Assembly (NCBI GenBank): GCA_963682025.1
Contig: OY821519.1
Coordinates: 9,605,168 to 9,669,167, forward strand
DNA length: 64,000 nt
Direction of reading: 5' to 3'
From: Cordilura impudica
Lineage: Eukaryota > Arthropoda > Insecta > Diptera > Scathophagidae
Position 1 is the stretch's first letter. Each line of letters starts with the position of its first letter. The notes under the pieces were generated by a model. It worked only from the letters and a program-made list of their open reading frames with translations, ran no database searches and was not told the origin of the DNA. This document shows, piece after piece, positions 11,692 to 21,640 of the stretch. Both the position numbers and the translations under genes were made by a program.

Positions 11692-12058
11692 CCAGCAGAT
11701 TCCAGCGCTCGAAATTCGAGAGCAATTTCTAGCCAGCATTATTTTTCAACGTAGCCAATTCACAAACCAACACTTTTATGGTTAATAATTATTGAGAATG
11801 AAGATAACGAACTCATTAACAAACACATTAACAAATTTAATAAAACACACATAGCATATGTATAATTTTATGTATGTGTTGGTAGCAACTTTAAATGCAA
11901 TTTACTCAAAATAAAAGAAAAAATTTAAAAATCTGTAAATCTTCAAAACGGCTAAAAAGAATTACGTTTCAAATAATATACGCTTGGTCAAAATCGGGAT
12001 GAAACGGTAGAACAAAACATCGGTCACAAGAAACCGTCTAGCCTATTAATATTATAGA
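11692..12058 (-). mobile_element. Non-autonomous Helitron copy (367 bp)
   Basis: Minus-strand Helitron with a TCTATAATATTAATAGGC start at the right and CTGG at the left, flanked by A and T as expected. The 3' hairpin CTCGAA/TTCGAG is close to intact. It is inserted in beta copy 4. Confidence 0.8.
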
Positions 12059-12076
12059 TATGAGAGGCATGACTAA

Positions 12077-12353
12077 AGGCCTAGTTGGCCACACGTAACC
12101 TGTGTTTTTCTGTTACATGACAAAGCATTTAAAGGAGTTACCGAACTCAAATGTCACGTAACCGGAACGTCCGATTCTGTTGAAAATAGATTTTTGCTAC
12201 GTTTGTACGTGAAATTTGTGAACAGCTGATAAAGTTTGGTTAATTTTACACAGCAACATGCTGGTTCGTTTTTTACGTTCTATAATTGCACCAAATGCCA
12301 ACGTTACATTTACGGTACAGATACATTTTAACAACGTGTGGCTAACTAGGCCT
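12077..12353. mobile_element. PIF/Harbinger-like MITE (277 bp, TAA duplication)
   Basis: Terminal inverted repeats start AGGCCTAGTTGGCCACACG on the left. The right matches 20 of about 21 positions. Both sides carry TAA (12074-12076 and 12354-12356), and removing the element restores the beta sequence GACTAAGAATTG. A 3-bp TWA duplication with a GGCC-rich terminus fits the PIF/Harbinger superfamily. It has no coding capacity. Confidence 0.7.
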
Positions 12354-12582
12354 TAAGAATTGTCCCACAATGTCTATTGTAATAAACATAAAAATACTAA
12401 ATTTGACCGGGATCTATATTGCAATTTGGTTCTTATGGTAATCTAAAACGTCTCATAGGAGTCAATTGTATGGGGACTGGTTGTGAACATTTTCGCCAAT
12501 TTCAATGGCGTTCGTCCTATAGCCGAATAAAGCTAATATACCAAATTCTATTAAAATATATTTATATTATCGACCTGTAATT

Positions 12583-13316
12583 CTGTGGTTTTCTGGAATA
12601 ACCGCGTATGTCAATTTTTGTCAGTTTTGAGTTAACGATGCCAAATATATTAATTTTTAACGCTCCTTAAATGTGTTAAATTTAAAAAAAAAATATTGAC
12701 CATTTCTGAGTTTTTTCTTTAAATAACGACGTAACTTAAATGTTTATTAAATTAATTTGCAGCACTATCGACGTATGTCAACCTACGTTTGATCGCTGAC
12801 AAATCATTTTCTGAGAAACGACACATAGCGACATACGTTGTTATTAATGAAAAAAATTCAAAATAATTTTATAAAAACTTGTGTGTTTATTTCTGTTATT
12901 TTTTGTCACTATTATTCTTGATACGTTGTTATGTTCTCATCCTAAGTCCAGTTAACTTTTTGTTGACGAACAACAAATCCATTTTTCAAGAAACAACAAC
13001 TTATGCGTACATGGGTGGTTGCATTGGTAGTTTTCTGTTTCAAAGAAAACGACGTTTGTCGACATAAGTTGTTTTATCTGCACACACTTTAAGTGTTATT
13101 TACATATTGTTTATTTCGTCCTTCTCTAGGATCTATTCCTCTGAAGATTTTTGACTCAAAATTTTATGTAAAGTATTTATTGTCCATATCTACAAGACTC
13201 TTACATAAAAAGCTCTCAAAACTTTATATCGAGCCCATAATTTCAAATATGACGTTTTTTGGCTCCCCTGAACATTTTGATTTTATGACATACGCGGTTA
13301 TTCTAGAAAACCACAG
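12583..13316. mobile_element. Unclassified TIR element, copy 1 (4-bp AATT duplication)
   Basis: A 734-bp element with inverted termini CTGTGGTTTTCT(G/A)GAATAAC extending through CGCGTATGTC, flanked by AATT on both sides. Relatives lie at 17361-18114 and 49481-52870. It contains several copies of TATGTCG-like words (for example CGACGTATGTC and GACATACG) that echo the terminus and could be transposase sites. No transposase is encoded. The superfamily is not assigned. Confidence 0.75.
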
Positions 13317-13439
13317 AATTTGAATACAAGCAGACGGACGGACTGTTTTTATTTTAAAATTAACAGCTGCAATACAAAGCTTTCACGTATTTAATTTTTT
13401 TTTTATTGATATACACTTAAAAAGTAAAATCAAATACCA

Positions 13440-13800
13440 ACGTTTTTTAGATCTTTTCGCTTCATTCGAATTTAGTGTCCTTTAGCATTTTTTGATGTAC
13501 TGTTTTGCCCTTTTTTGCTTCAAATATGTTGGCATTGCTGAACAGAACATGTGCATAGAGATATGTATCAGCAATGGATAAGCATTTTTGTTGTAAACGT
13601 TCCTATGACCCAGATGCGATATTTTGGCTTGTTGGCGTAACCACAGAGATAAAAATGAGATTCGTCAGAAATGCTGATTTTTGGTAAAAATGCTCACCTT
13701 CTTTCAAGCTTTACGTAGCCCATTTAGAGAAAAAGTTTTTACTATTTTTCCAATGTTGTTCAAGCGCAAGTCGACTCATTTCGTACACCGAATATACGTA
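13440..13800 (-). pseudogene. Mariner-type transposase fragment
   Basis: On the minus strand (around 13640-13690) the frame reads ISDESHFYLCGYANK followed by RIW. This is the mariner/Tc1-superfamily block around the second catalytic aspartate of the DDE/D nuclease (S-D-E-x-H-F-x-L). Upstream and downstream frames are broken by stops and shifts and cannot be followed. No terminal repeats were found. This is dead transposase debris. Confidence 0.5.
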
Positions 13801-13880
13801 TTATTCTAACTTCTTGTCATAAGATGGCTGACATTGGTGTTACCATACTAAAAATAGAGAGAATTGGTTTTGCTGTACAG

Positions 13881-14255
13881 AAATGGGAAAATGCATGCCA
13901 AATTATGGGAAAATGCCTGTTAGGTCTATAGGAAATGCATGCTAAATGGTAAAAATGCATTTCATGTGCATGTTTTTGTTTTTTCGAAAGTTTTTTTATT
14001 TGCAGCTTTGAAAATCATTTTTCTTAATTCAGCATGCAAATTCCTTCCATTTAGCATGCCATTTACCTACATTTAGCCCACAAAATTTTCTCATTTTTAA
14101 CAGAAATATTCCCATTTTTAGCATGCATTTTCCCATAAATTTGCCCAAATTTAGCAAACATTTTGCCATTTTTGACACGCATTTTTACCATTTGGCATGT
14201 ATTTCCTATAGACTTAATAGAAAATTTCCCATAATTTAGCATGCATTTTCCCACT
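13881..14255. repeat. Inverted repeat with iterated TTAGCATGC words
   Basis: Arms of about 80 bp (13881-13961 and 14174-14255) are near-perfect reverse complements. Both contain GGGAAAATGCATGC, a CTATAGGAAAT block and ATGGTAAAAATGC. The loop holds further copies of the GCATGC-centred word (near 14030, 14055, 14120). It is non-coding and MITE-like. No clear target duplication is seen. Confidence 0.7.
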
Positions 14256-15879
14256 TTTACCAAGCGCTTCCCTTAGTCCCCTAAAAATAGATAGCAATTC
14301 AAAATGCAAATTTATGTGGTCCACCCTGTACTTATTGCCCTCCAAAGCAGAAAGTTAACGAAAATATAAATTATAAAAAAATAATAATCAAAAAAAAAAA
14401 AATATATATATATTTATAAAAGGCATTTTCTTTAAATTTTTTGTGTCCATAAAATAATTCTAGATGCAGCAGGAAAAACTGACCCTGAACCAGACTCAGC
14501 GACGCCACATTATCTTAAGTACACTTGCCTCGTCTCTGCTGATTTTTTCTCTTGAATAGTGTTGTAATTTTAATAACATTGAGTAAAAAGTTAATTAATA
14601 TCTCAAATAACTTCCAATTAAATTAAACTTTTCATCAAATGAATTAAAAGTTTAATCAAATGGACTAATAATTTAATCAAATCGATTAAAAGTTTATTCA
14701 AATTGATTAAAAGCTTAATCATTTTTTTTTTAATTTTGAGCAATAAAATGATCAATAACTGGCTTAAAAAATATTATCAATATGTATTTTGGCGTAAAAG
14801 AAATCGGTATTACACAGTTTGATATTGTTGACTATTTTGTATTAACTGTGCTTACCGTTAATCAACACGGAAAACTTAAATTATTTTCAATTAAAATTTG
14901 CTAGAGTTAACTTTTTTAAAAAATTTTTGATTTTACTATTTTACTTAAAACTCTGTCGGTTACACATTTATTTATTGAGTGAATTAAGTCACGATTAATG
15001 AGCCACTTTTAACAATAATTGGAATTAATCTTTTAATTTCCTCACTTAAAAACAAACATATTTGTTTCAATACACTTGTAGTTTTTGGATTCTGATTGGT
15101 CTAGATCAGTGGTGGCCATCGAGTTAGTAATAGTGTTTAGTAATAGTGTTTATGAGCATGTGTTAATTGAACTACACTGATCGAAATCCATGGACATAAC
15201 ACAATGCCGATATTAAATGGGTTTGTGTAGATTTTGTATAAATGTTGATATGAATGACTAAAAGGGAAAATAGTTCAGTTCACGAAGAATATGGTAAAAT
15301 TTTAAATATACTTTGTTGTTTTACATTCTGAAAATATAAAACAAAATGTGAAGAACATTTAATATCTTTTATCCATAAGTTTGAAGTTTATTAAATCAAA
15401 AAAGTAATAGTAAATAATTAATTTCTTTAAAAAACAGAAAAGTGGTATGTTACCAAAAACTAAAAGAATTTACCAGCCTGCAGTAACTGGATATTTTTTA
15501 AAATTAAAAAAAAAAAAAAAATGCATGCGACAACTATAATGTTGCCAAATGGAGGCGACGTCTGTAATTTATAGATATTCTCTGTGTACCTATTAAAAAA
15601 TATATATGAATTTCAAAAGGCAATGCGACATAGATCTTCTTTGTTCAAAAGCTTTCATAAGACTGAATGAAATTGTTGTTTACTTTTACTCTTTGGCGAG
15701 TATTTTTGTTTTCGTTCGGCTGTATACATATAAGAAGCCGAGCACCAGCGTGTTTGGTACGGCCTTCACTGGTCTAGATTATCAATTGCGTATAAACTTT
15801 GATTTTTTTATCGAACAAACTTTCTGCTGCTTCGGTGGGTTCCTCAACCCGAAACAGTTGTACAACCTATCTTGCTGAA
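14256..15879. other. AT-rich DNA with a short 21-bp tandem repeat, no gene
   Basis: Apart from the tandem repeat at 14641-14724, no family is recognised. A 90-codon frame at 15606-15878 has no familiar motif, and its composition is not obviously coding. Confidence 0.35.
14641..14724. repeat. Four tandem 21-bp units
   Basis: Four adjacent 21-bp units of the type GAATTAAAAGTTTAATCAAAT, with a few substitutions each. They are partly self-complementary (AAAGTTTAATC / GATTAAA). This is a minisatellite. Confidence 0.65.
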
Positions 15880-15910
15880 TATAAATACACTGCCGCTGGT
15901 CTGATTCAGC
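15880..15910 (+). promoter_or_regulatory. Candidate TATA/initiator core promoter
   Basis: TATAAATA at 15880-15887 is followed 28 bp later by TTCAGCT, close to the insect initiator TCAKTY. The spacing is right for a TATA promoter. A short frame of 18 codons with a hydrophobic, signal-peptide-like look starts at 15966 and ends at 16022. No continuation was found, and a Tc3-like remnant lies immediately downstream, so this may be transposon sequence. Confidence 0.2.
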
Positions 15911-16035
15911 TCTCGCAAAAACTATCGCTTCAACAGTAATTTATTTGGTTTTATTAGGAAATTATATGTATACCGTGAAATTTTTGCAAAAAATTGGCGC
16001 GAGTATTAGTCTGTTAGCTTAATATATGCTGCACA

Positions 16036-16219
16036 AAAAATTCTGCCCAAATATTATTACCTTAAGAGAAAAAATCCCCACACATTTTCAATAATATTAA
16101 GGACGCAAGAATAAAGCGGCCATTGCAGTAAACGTACATTTTGTCCATCAATCCACTCTTTCAGCATAACATTTAATTTTGAGCCTTTCAACTTGAGATA
16201 GAGATTTTCCTCTACCCAT
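16036..16219 (-). pseudogene. Internally deleted Tc1/Tc3-like transposase remnant
   Basis: The minus strand begins MGRGKSLSQVERLKI, the usual opening of Tc1/Tc3-group transposases. After a frame change it continues almost at once with the C-terminal block LQWPLYS..LNIIENVWG, which normally contains the last catalytic acidic residue region. The paired-like DNA-binding domain and most of the DDE core are missing, so this is an end-to-end deletion derivative of a roughly 340-residue protein. Confidence 0.6.
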
Positions 16220-16416
16220 TTTAATTGCAAATTGTTTTAACGGCTCCTGAAATTTAAAAAAAAAATATTTAAAACATTCGCGGTCAAGTGATAGTGCAAA
16301 CTAATGCAACTAGTCATTAAAGTATTCCGATAAGCCAAAAAAATTGGATTGTTTTTGGACAAAATTTGTATTAAAATAACGGCATAATATAACCATTTTG
16401 CACAGCTTTCACGGTA

Positions 16417-16752
16417 TCTATATTAAAAGGCTAGGCGATTTCTTGTGACTGATGCTTTGTTCTACCGTTAAATGCCGATTTTGACCAAACGTATATTATT
16501 TGAAAGGTATTTCTGTTTAGCTGTTCACCAGATTTACAGATTTTTAAATTTTTTCCTTTATTTTGAGTAAATTGCATGCTATGTATGTGTTTATTAAATT
16601 TGTTAATGTGTTTGTAATAAAAATGAGTTTGTTTTTGTGTTGATTTGTGAATTGGCTATAATTGATTAGCATACTTTTAGGGTCTTTATCTAGTGAAAAA
16701 AATAAAATTTCCTAGAATTTGCGCTCGAATTTCAAGGGCTGGAATCTGCTAG
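16417..16752 (+). mobile_element. Non-autonomous Helitron copy (336 bp)
   Basis: TCTATATTAAAAGGCTAGG start after A, CTGGAATCTGCTAG end before T. The body is shared with the other copies. The 3' hairpin is slightly decayed. Confidence 0.8.
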
Positions 16753-17090
16753 TACATATAATTATCTAATAAAACCAAATAAATTACTAATGATTATAAT
16801 GCCAAACATAATCAGATGAGTGGCAGTGTAACTTTTTTTTGAAAAACAAGTGCGAACGTTTTTGCTTCTCTAAACAGAAAAGCATTTGATGTCGCGCCAA
16901 ATTAATTTCTAACGCAAAATTTTATTGCCTTATCTATCAAAATTGAACACATTTTTAAATTGTTTTTATGAAAAGTTTATTTGAAATTAATTGAAATTTT
17001 CAATAGATAATTTTACACATTATATTAATACTAGTAGAGCCCAGCGCTCGAAATTGGAGTGCAAATTCTAGGAAATTTAATTTTAATTTA

Positions 17091-18367
17091 TACGGCGTTC
17101 ACACTGAAGTTTTTAGCCAAGTGTTTATGCGCTAAACGAGTCAAATTGAGATGTTTACCCATACATTTTTTCAATTGGATAAACACCACTATTTACATGT
17201 TTAAATCTTAAACATCTCAAAAAACAAAAAATTGACAGAGTTGCATTTAATTTTGCTTATGTTCAGTGCAATATTTCACTTTTTTGCCAGGTTGGCATCT
17301 TTGTTTTCTTACCGTTACTATTAAAGTGGCATTACAGTAAAAAAAAAATACAATACAAAACTGTGGTTTTCTAGAATAACCGCGTATATCATAAAATCAA
17401 AATGTTCAGGTGAGCCAAAAAACGTTATGTTTGAAGTTATTGGCTCGATATAAAGTTTTTAGAGCTTTTTATTTAACAGTCCTGTAGATATGGGCAATAA
17501 ATACTTTATATAAAATTTTGAGTCAAATATCTTAAGAGGAATAGATCCTAGAGAAGGACGAAAAAACAATATGTAAATTACACTTAAAGTGTGTGCATAT
17601 AAAACAACTTATGTTGACAAATGTCGTTGAAAAATAAAACTACCAATGCAACCACCCATGTAGACATAAGTTGTTGTTGCTTGAAAAATTATTTTTTTTT
17701 CGTCAACAGAAAGTTAACGGGAGTTAGGTTGAAAATATAACAACGTATCAAGAATAATAGTGACAACAAATAACAGAAATAAACACACAAGTTTTTTTAA
17801 GTAGTTATAAACTGAAAAATAATCCAAAATTATTTTGTCTTTTTTTCATTAATAACAACGTATGTCGCTATGTGTCGTTTTCTGAGAAAATAATTTGTCA
17901 GCGATCAAACGTAGATTGACATACGTCGTTAGTGCTGCAAATTCACTTAATAAACATTTAAGTTACGTCGTTATTTAAAGAAAAAACTCAGAAATGGTCA
18001 ATTTAAAAAAAAAAAATTAAACACATGTAAAGAGCGTTAAAAATGAATAGATTTGGCATCGTTAACTCAAAACTGACAAAAATGGACATACGCGGTTATT
18101 CCAGAAAACCACAGAAAATAAAATACAAAAATTAAAATATCGCATCTATATTGATAATTTCATCATTAATATATTAAAGTAGTTGACCGCCTATGTAATG
18201 ATGTCATTTTATCCATTTTCAAAATTTTACAACTTTTCAATTGTTTTTTATTTTTGAAACGGCTGAAATGTTTACCTTAAACACATTAATTCAAGTGTGA
18301 ACGACTGTGTTTTGTTTTGCAAAACACGAGCTAAAACACCTCAAAATAACGTAGTGTGAACGCCTTA
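17091..18367. mobile_element. Harbinger-like TIR element (TTA duplication) with nested element
   Basis: Terminal repeats TA(C/A)GGCGTTCACACT at both ends, with TTA at 17088-17090 and 18368-18370. A TWA duplication fits PIF/Harbinger. Once the nested element at 17361-18114 is removed, about 520 bp remain, without a transposase frame. It sits inside a Helitron, so it is the middle layer of a three-level nest. Confidence 0.6.
17361..18114. mobile_element. Unclassified TIR element, copy 2 (AAAA duplication)
   Basis: 754 bp with the CTGTGGTTTTCT...CGCGTAT termini of the family at 12583-13316, in the opposite orientation to that copy. It is flanked by AAAA on both sides, consistent with the 4-bp A/T duplications of copies 1 and 3 but low in information. 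It is non-coding. Confidence 0.75.
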
Positions 18368-18653
18368 TTAAAAAAATAATTTTATAAGAGCCTAAAGGTA
18401 TGCTAATCAAATTTAGCCAATTCAAATTCAACATAGGGCTTTTGGTATTTATAGTAAACACACACACATTATGTGTTTTATGTATGTGTTAGTAGCAACC
18501 TTAAAAGCAACTCCCAAAAAGGTTCCAGGCGGTGCAAATCTGTAAATCTGGTGGACAGCTAAAAAGAAATACTTTTCAAATAAGGTTTGTGTGGTCAAAA
18601 TCGGTCATTAACTACAATTTTTATATAAATAGCCTTGCCTTTTAATATTATAC

Positions 18654-19394
18654 TACCAGATTCCAGCCCTCGAGATTCGAGTGCATATTCTAGGATATCT
18701 ATAATATTAATAGGCTTGTCGATTTCTTGTGACCGATGTTTTGTTCTGCCGTTTTATCTCGATTTTCACCAGACGTATATTATTTGAAAGGTATTTCTTT
18801 TTAGCTGTTCACCAGATTTACAGATTTTTAAATTTTTTCCTTTATTTTGAGTAAATTGCATTTAAAATTGCTACTAACACATACATAAAGTTATGCGTAT
18901 GCTATGTGTGTGTTTTTAAATTTGTTAATGTGTTTATTAATGAGTTTATTATTTTCATTCACAATAATAATAAACCAAAAAGTGTTGGTTTTTGAATTTG
19001 ATAAGTTGAAAAATAAAGTTGCCTAGAAATTGCACTCGAATTTCGAGCGCTGGAATCTGCTAGTTTTATTTATTCATTAAATAACGACCCTAAAGATATG
19101 CTAAACAATTATAACCAATTCACAAATCAGCACAAAAAAACATAATCATTTTTATTACAAATACGTAAACAAATTTAATAAACACACACATAGCATTGTA
19201 TAATTTAATGTGTGTTGGTAGCAACTTTAAATGCAAATTACTCAAAATTAAGGGAAAAAGTTAAAAATCTGTAAATCTGCAAAACGGCTGAAAAGAAATA
19301 CCTTTTAAATAATATACGTTTGGTCAAAATCGGGATTAAACGGTAGAACAAAACATCAGTCGCAAGAAATCGCCTAGCCTATTAATATTATAGA
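18654..19394 (-). mobile_element. Helitron copy split by a second Helitron
   Basis: Minus-strand copy: 3' end CTACCAGATTCCAGCC at 18654 and 5' end at 19394 next to T. It is interrupted at an A|T step by the plus-strand Helitron at 18698-19063. The DNA beyond its 5' end (19395-19447) reappears inverted upstream of the copy at 21137. Confidence 0.75.
18698..19063 (+). mobile_element. Non-autonomous Helitron copy nested in another (366 bp)
   Basis: TCTATAATATTAATAGGC start after A, CTAG end before T, with a perfect 3' hairpin CTCGAA-T-TTCGAG. Inserted in the opposite orientation inside the copy at 18654-19394, which is therefore older. Confidence 0.85.
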
Positions 19395-20344
19395 TTGTCA
19401 ATCAGTATTTCAGCTTTCTTTATAGATCGGAATTTGAACAATTTTTTAACACCGGTTATTTGCACTCTTACCATTTTTTTTTTTTTTTTTAAGTAATCAA
19501 ATTTCATCTTTATACCTTACCTTGTTTTTTACTATTACTATTACACCGTGAGGCAATTGTACATTTTTTATTGGACTTGAACATAACCATATACACATGA
19601 ACGTAGAGATCTGTATAGTAAAACTGCGTTCTCAGTTATTAATTTTATGATCTTTTCTTTTTTTCTTTTCTAACATTTAAAAAAAAAATTGTTGAATGAT
19701 AAAGGTTAGAAAAATACGGGAGAGTACTAGTTGGACTTGTAAATGGCCATCTCCTTTTTAAAGGATTTCCAAATTTTAGGGCTACAAAAATTTCTAAAAT
19801 CTAATTTAAATAATTCCATTCGTATGTCGATATGGGTTTCGAATTATATGTGACGATTTATGGAAATGAAATTTATTTTTCTTTTGATTTATCGGTGCGA
19901 AAAGTTAAAAAAGGTGCTTTAGAATGTAAATCCTTTCATATTCTAATAAAGTCTAATAAATTTCAGACCAGGCTTAGAACAATCGACTGATTGAAATTAA
20001 AACTTATTTAAAAATTAAATTGAGATCCTGTTTTCAGAATAAAAAAATATTCTTTTTTACCAATTAACTTAAATTACTTCAATTTTTGCTCGTCAGATTT
20101 TGGAGAAAAGTGAGTGTAAATTAAAAAAAAAAAAAAATAATACAGATGTTCTCTAGAATAAAGTTAGAAAAGTAGAGAAAGTAAAAATATAATTATTTGA
20201 AATTTTTCGTTCTGAAAAAAAAAAAAAAAAAAACGTTGTTTTAAAGTCTAGAGATTTTCCTCTTTCATTTCATCCCCATATTGACATAACTTGATGGGTA
20301 GGTACATCTAAGCAGATCTCTACTGCTGCACGGTGTTATCATTA
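19395..20344. other. AT-rich DNA, no gene
   Basis: Apart from the first 53 bp, which recur inverted at 21084-21136, nothing is recognised. CACCGTG and CACGGTG occur at 19543 and 20329 as a possible inverted pair, but no flanking duplication supports an element. Confidence 0.4.
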
Positions 20345-20703
20345 TCTATAATATTAATAGACTAGGCGATTTCTTGTGACCCATGTTTTGTTCTATCCCG
20401 ATTTTGACCAAACGTATATTATTTGAAATGTATTTCTTTTTAGCCTTTTGCAGATTTAGAGATTTTTAAATTTTTTCCTATATTTTGAGAAAATTGCATT
20501 TAAAGTTGCTACTAACACATACATAAAATTACACATATGCTATGTGTGTTTTTTTTAAATTTGTTAATGTGTTTCTTATTGAGTTTGTTATCTTCATTCA
20601 CAATAATAATAAACTATAAAAATGTTGGTTTATGAATTGGCTAAGTTTAAAAAGAAAGCTTCCTAGAAATTGCACTCGAATTTAGAGTGCTGGAATCTGC
20701 TGG
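20345..20703 (+). mobile_element. Non-autonomous Helitron copy (359 bp)
   Basis: TC start after A, CTGG end before T. The 127 bp following it (to about 20830) match the 135 bp following the copy at 21137-21505, so the duplication extends beyond the Helitron 3' end. Confidence 0.8.
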
Positions 20704-21136
20704 TTATTATTATTATTATTTATATGATTTTTGTTTTCAAATATTACTCGTAGTTCTTAGAAAATTTATATTTTAAACATAAAAATTATTCGAATGAAAT
20801 GACTCTTTTACTCTTTGTTTTGACTTTAATCTATATGTTAATCAATATATTTGATGATCAAATATGTTACTGAAAATATACATATCGATTGAAATTATTA
20901 ATTAAAAGCTAAAGTGGAATAATTGTAATACATCCATTAAATACTTCATACCCTTGATTAAAATTTTAATTGTAAACTGCTGTATATTTTTAGTGAACTT
21001 CCTAATTAAGCTGATTAAAAATATTGTTAAAACGTAAAAAACTAATAGTTGTAGTTTTCATTAAGAAATCCGCAGATTCAAGTATAAAATTGTTTAAATT
21101 CCGATCTATAAAGAAAACTGAAAAACTGATTGACAA

Positions 21137-21505
21137 TATATAATAATAATAGCTATGCGATTTCTTGTGACCGATGTTTTGTTCTACCGTTTTATCCCGA
21201 TTTTGACCAAACGTATACTGTTTGAAAGGTATTTCTTTTTAGCCGTTTTGCAGATTTACAGATTTTAAATTTTTCTCCTATATTTGGAGTAAATTACATT
21301 TAAAGTTGCTACTAACACATAATTAAAAAAATTACACATATGCTAAGTGTGTTTTATTAAATTTGTTAATGTGTTTCTTATTGCGTTTGTTATCCTCATT
21401 CACAACAATAATAAACCATAAAAGTGTTGGTTTTTGAATTGGCTAAGTTTAAAAAGAAAGCTTCCTAGAAATTGCACTCGAATTTAGAGCGCTGGAATCT
21501 GCTGG
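21137..21505 (+). mobile_element. Non-autonomous Helitron copy (369 bp), 'hub' copy
   Basis: Start TATATAATAATAATAG (TC decayed to TA), end CTGG before T. Its 5' flank (21084-21136) is the inverted match of 19395-19447. Its 3' flank (to about 21640) matches the flank of the copy at 20345. Confidence 0.75.
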
Positions 21506-21640
21506 TTATTATTATTATTATTATTTATTTTATTTTTTTTTTTTTTTTTAATATTTCTGGTGGTTTTTAGAAAATTTATATTTTAAACGCAAAAATTATT
21601 GGAATGAAATGACTCTTTTACTCTTTGTTTTGGCTTTAAT

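Larger units (their letters stand above)
11429..13345 (+). mobile_element. DINE-like 'beta' copy 4, carrying three later insertions
   Basis: Decayed head (CAAGTAGGAAAATTATAGTCGATCTAGACC) and beta body. It is interrupted by a Helitron (11692-12058), a Harbinger-type MITE (12077-12353) and an unclassified 4-bp-TSD element (12583-13316). It resumes with the GCAGACGGACGGACTG tail. Each insertion leaves beta sequence intact on both sides, so beta copy 4 predates all three. Confidence 0.6.
17031..18653 (-). mobile_element. Helitron copy split by a nested insertion
   Basis: The minus-strand 3' end (CTAG next to A) is at 17031. The body resumes after 18370 (AAGAGCCTAAAGGTATGC...) and the 5' end TATAATATTA lies at about 18645-18653. 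It is interrupted by the element at 17091-18367. Its 5' end directly abuts the 3' end of the next Helitron, giving a head-to-tail pair. Confidence 0.7.

Noticed and set aside
12879..13067. 62-codon frame shared with 52337-52546 (minus) as a conserved small protein
   Set aside because: The similarity follows from both lying in copies of the same TIR element, and the frame is not kept in the third copy.
19543..20335. CACCGTG/CACGGTG pair as a fourth Transib
   Set aside because: Flanking 5-mers do not match, no nonamer-like words at the right distance, and no transposase homology between them.
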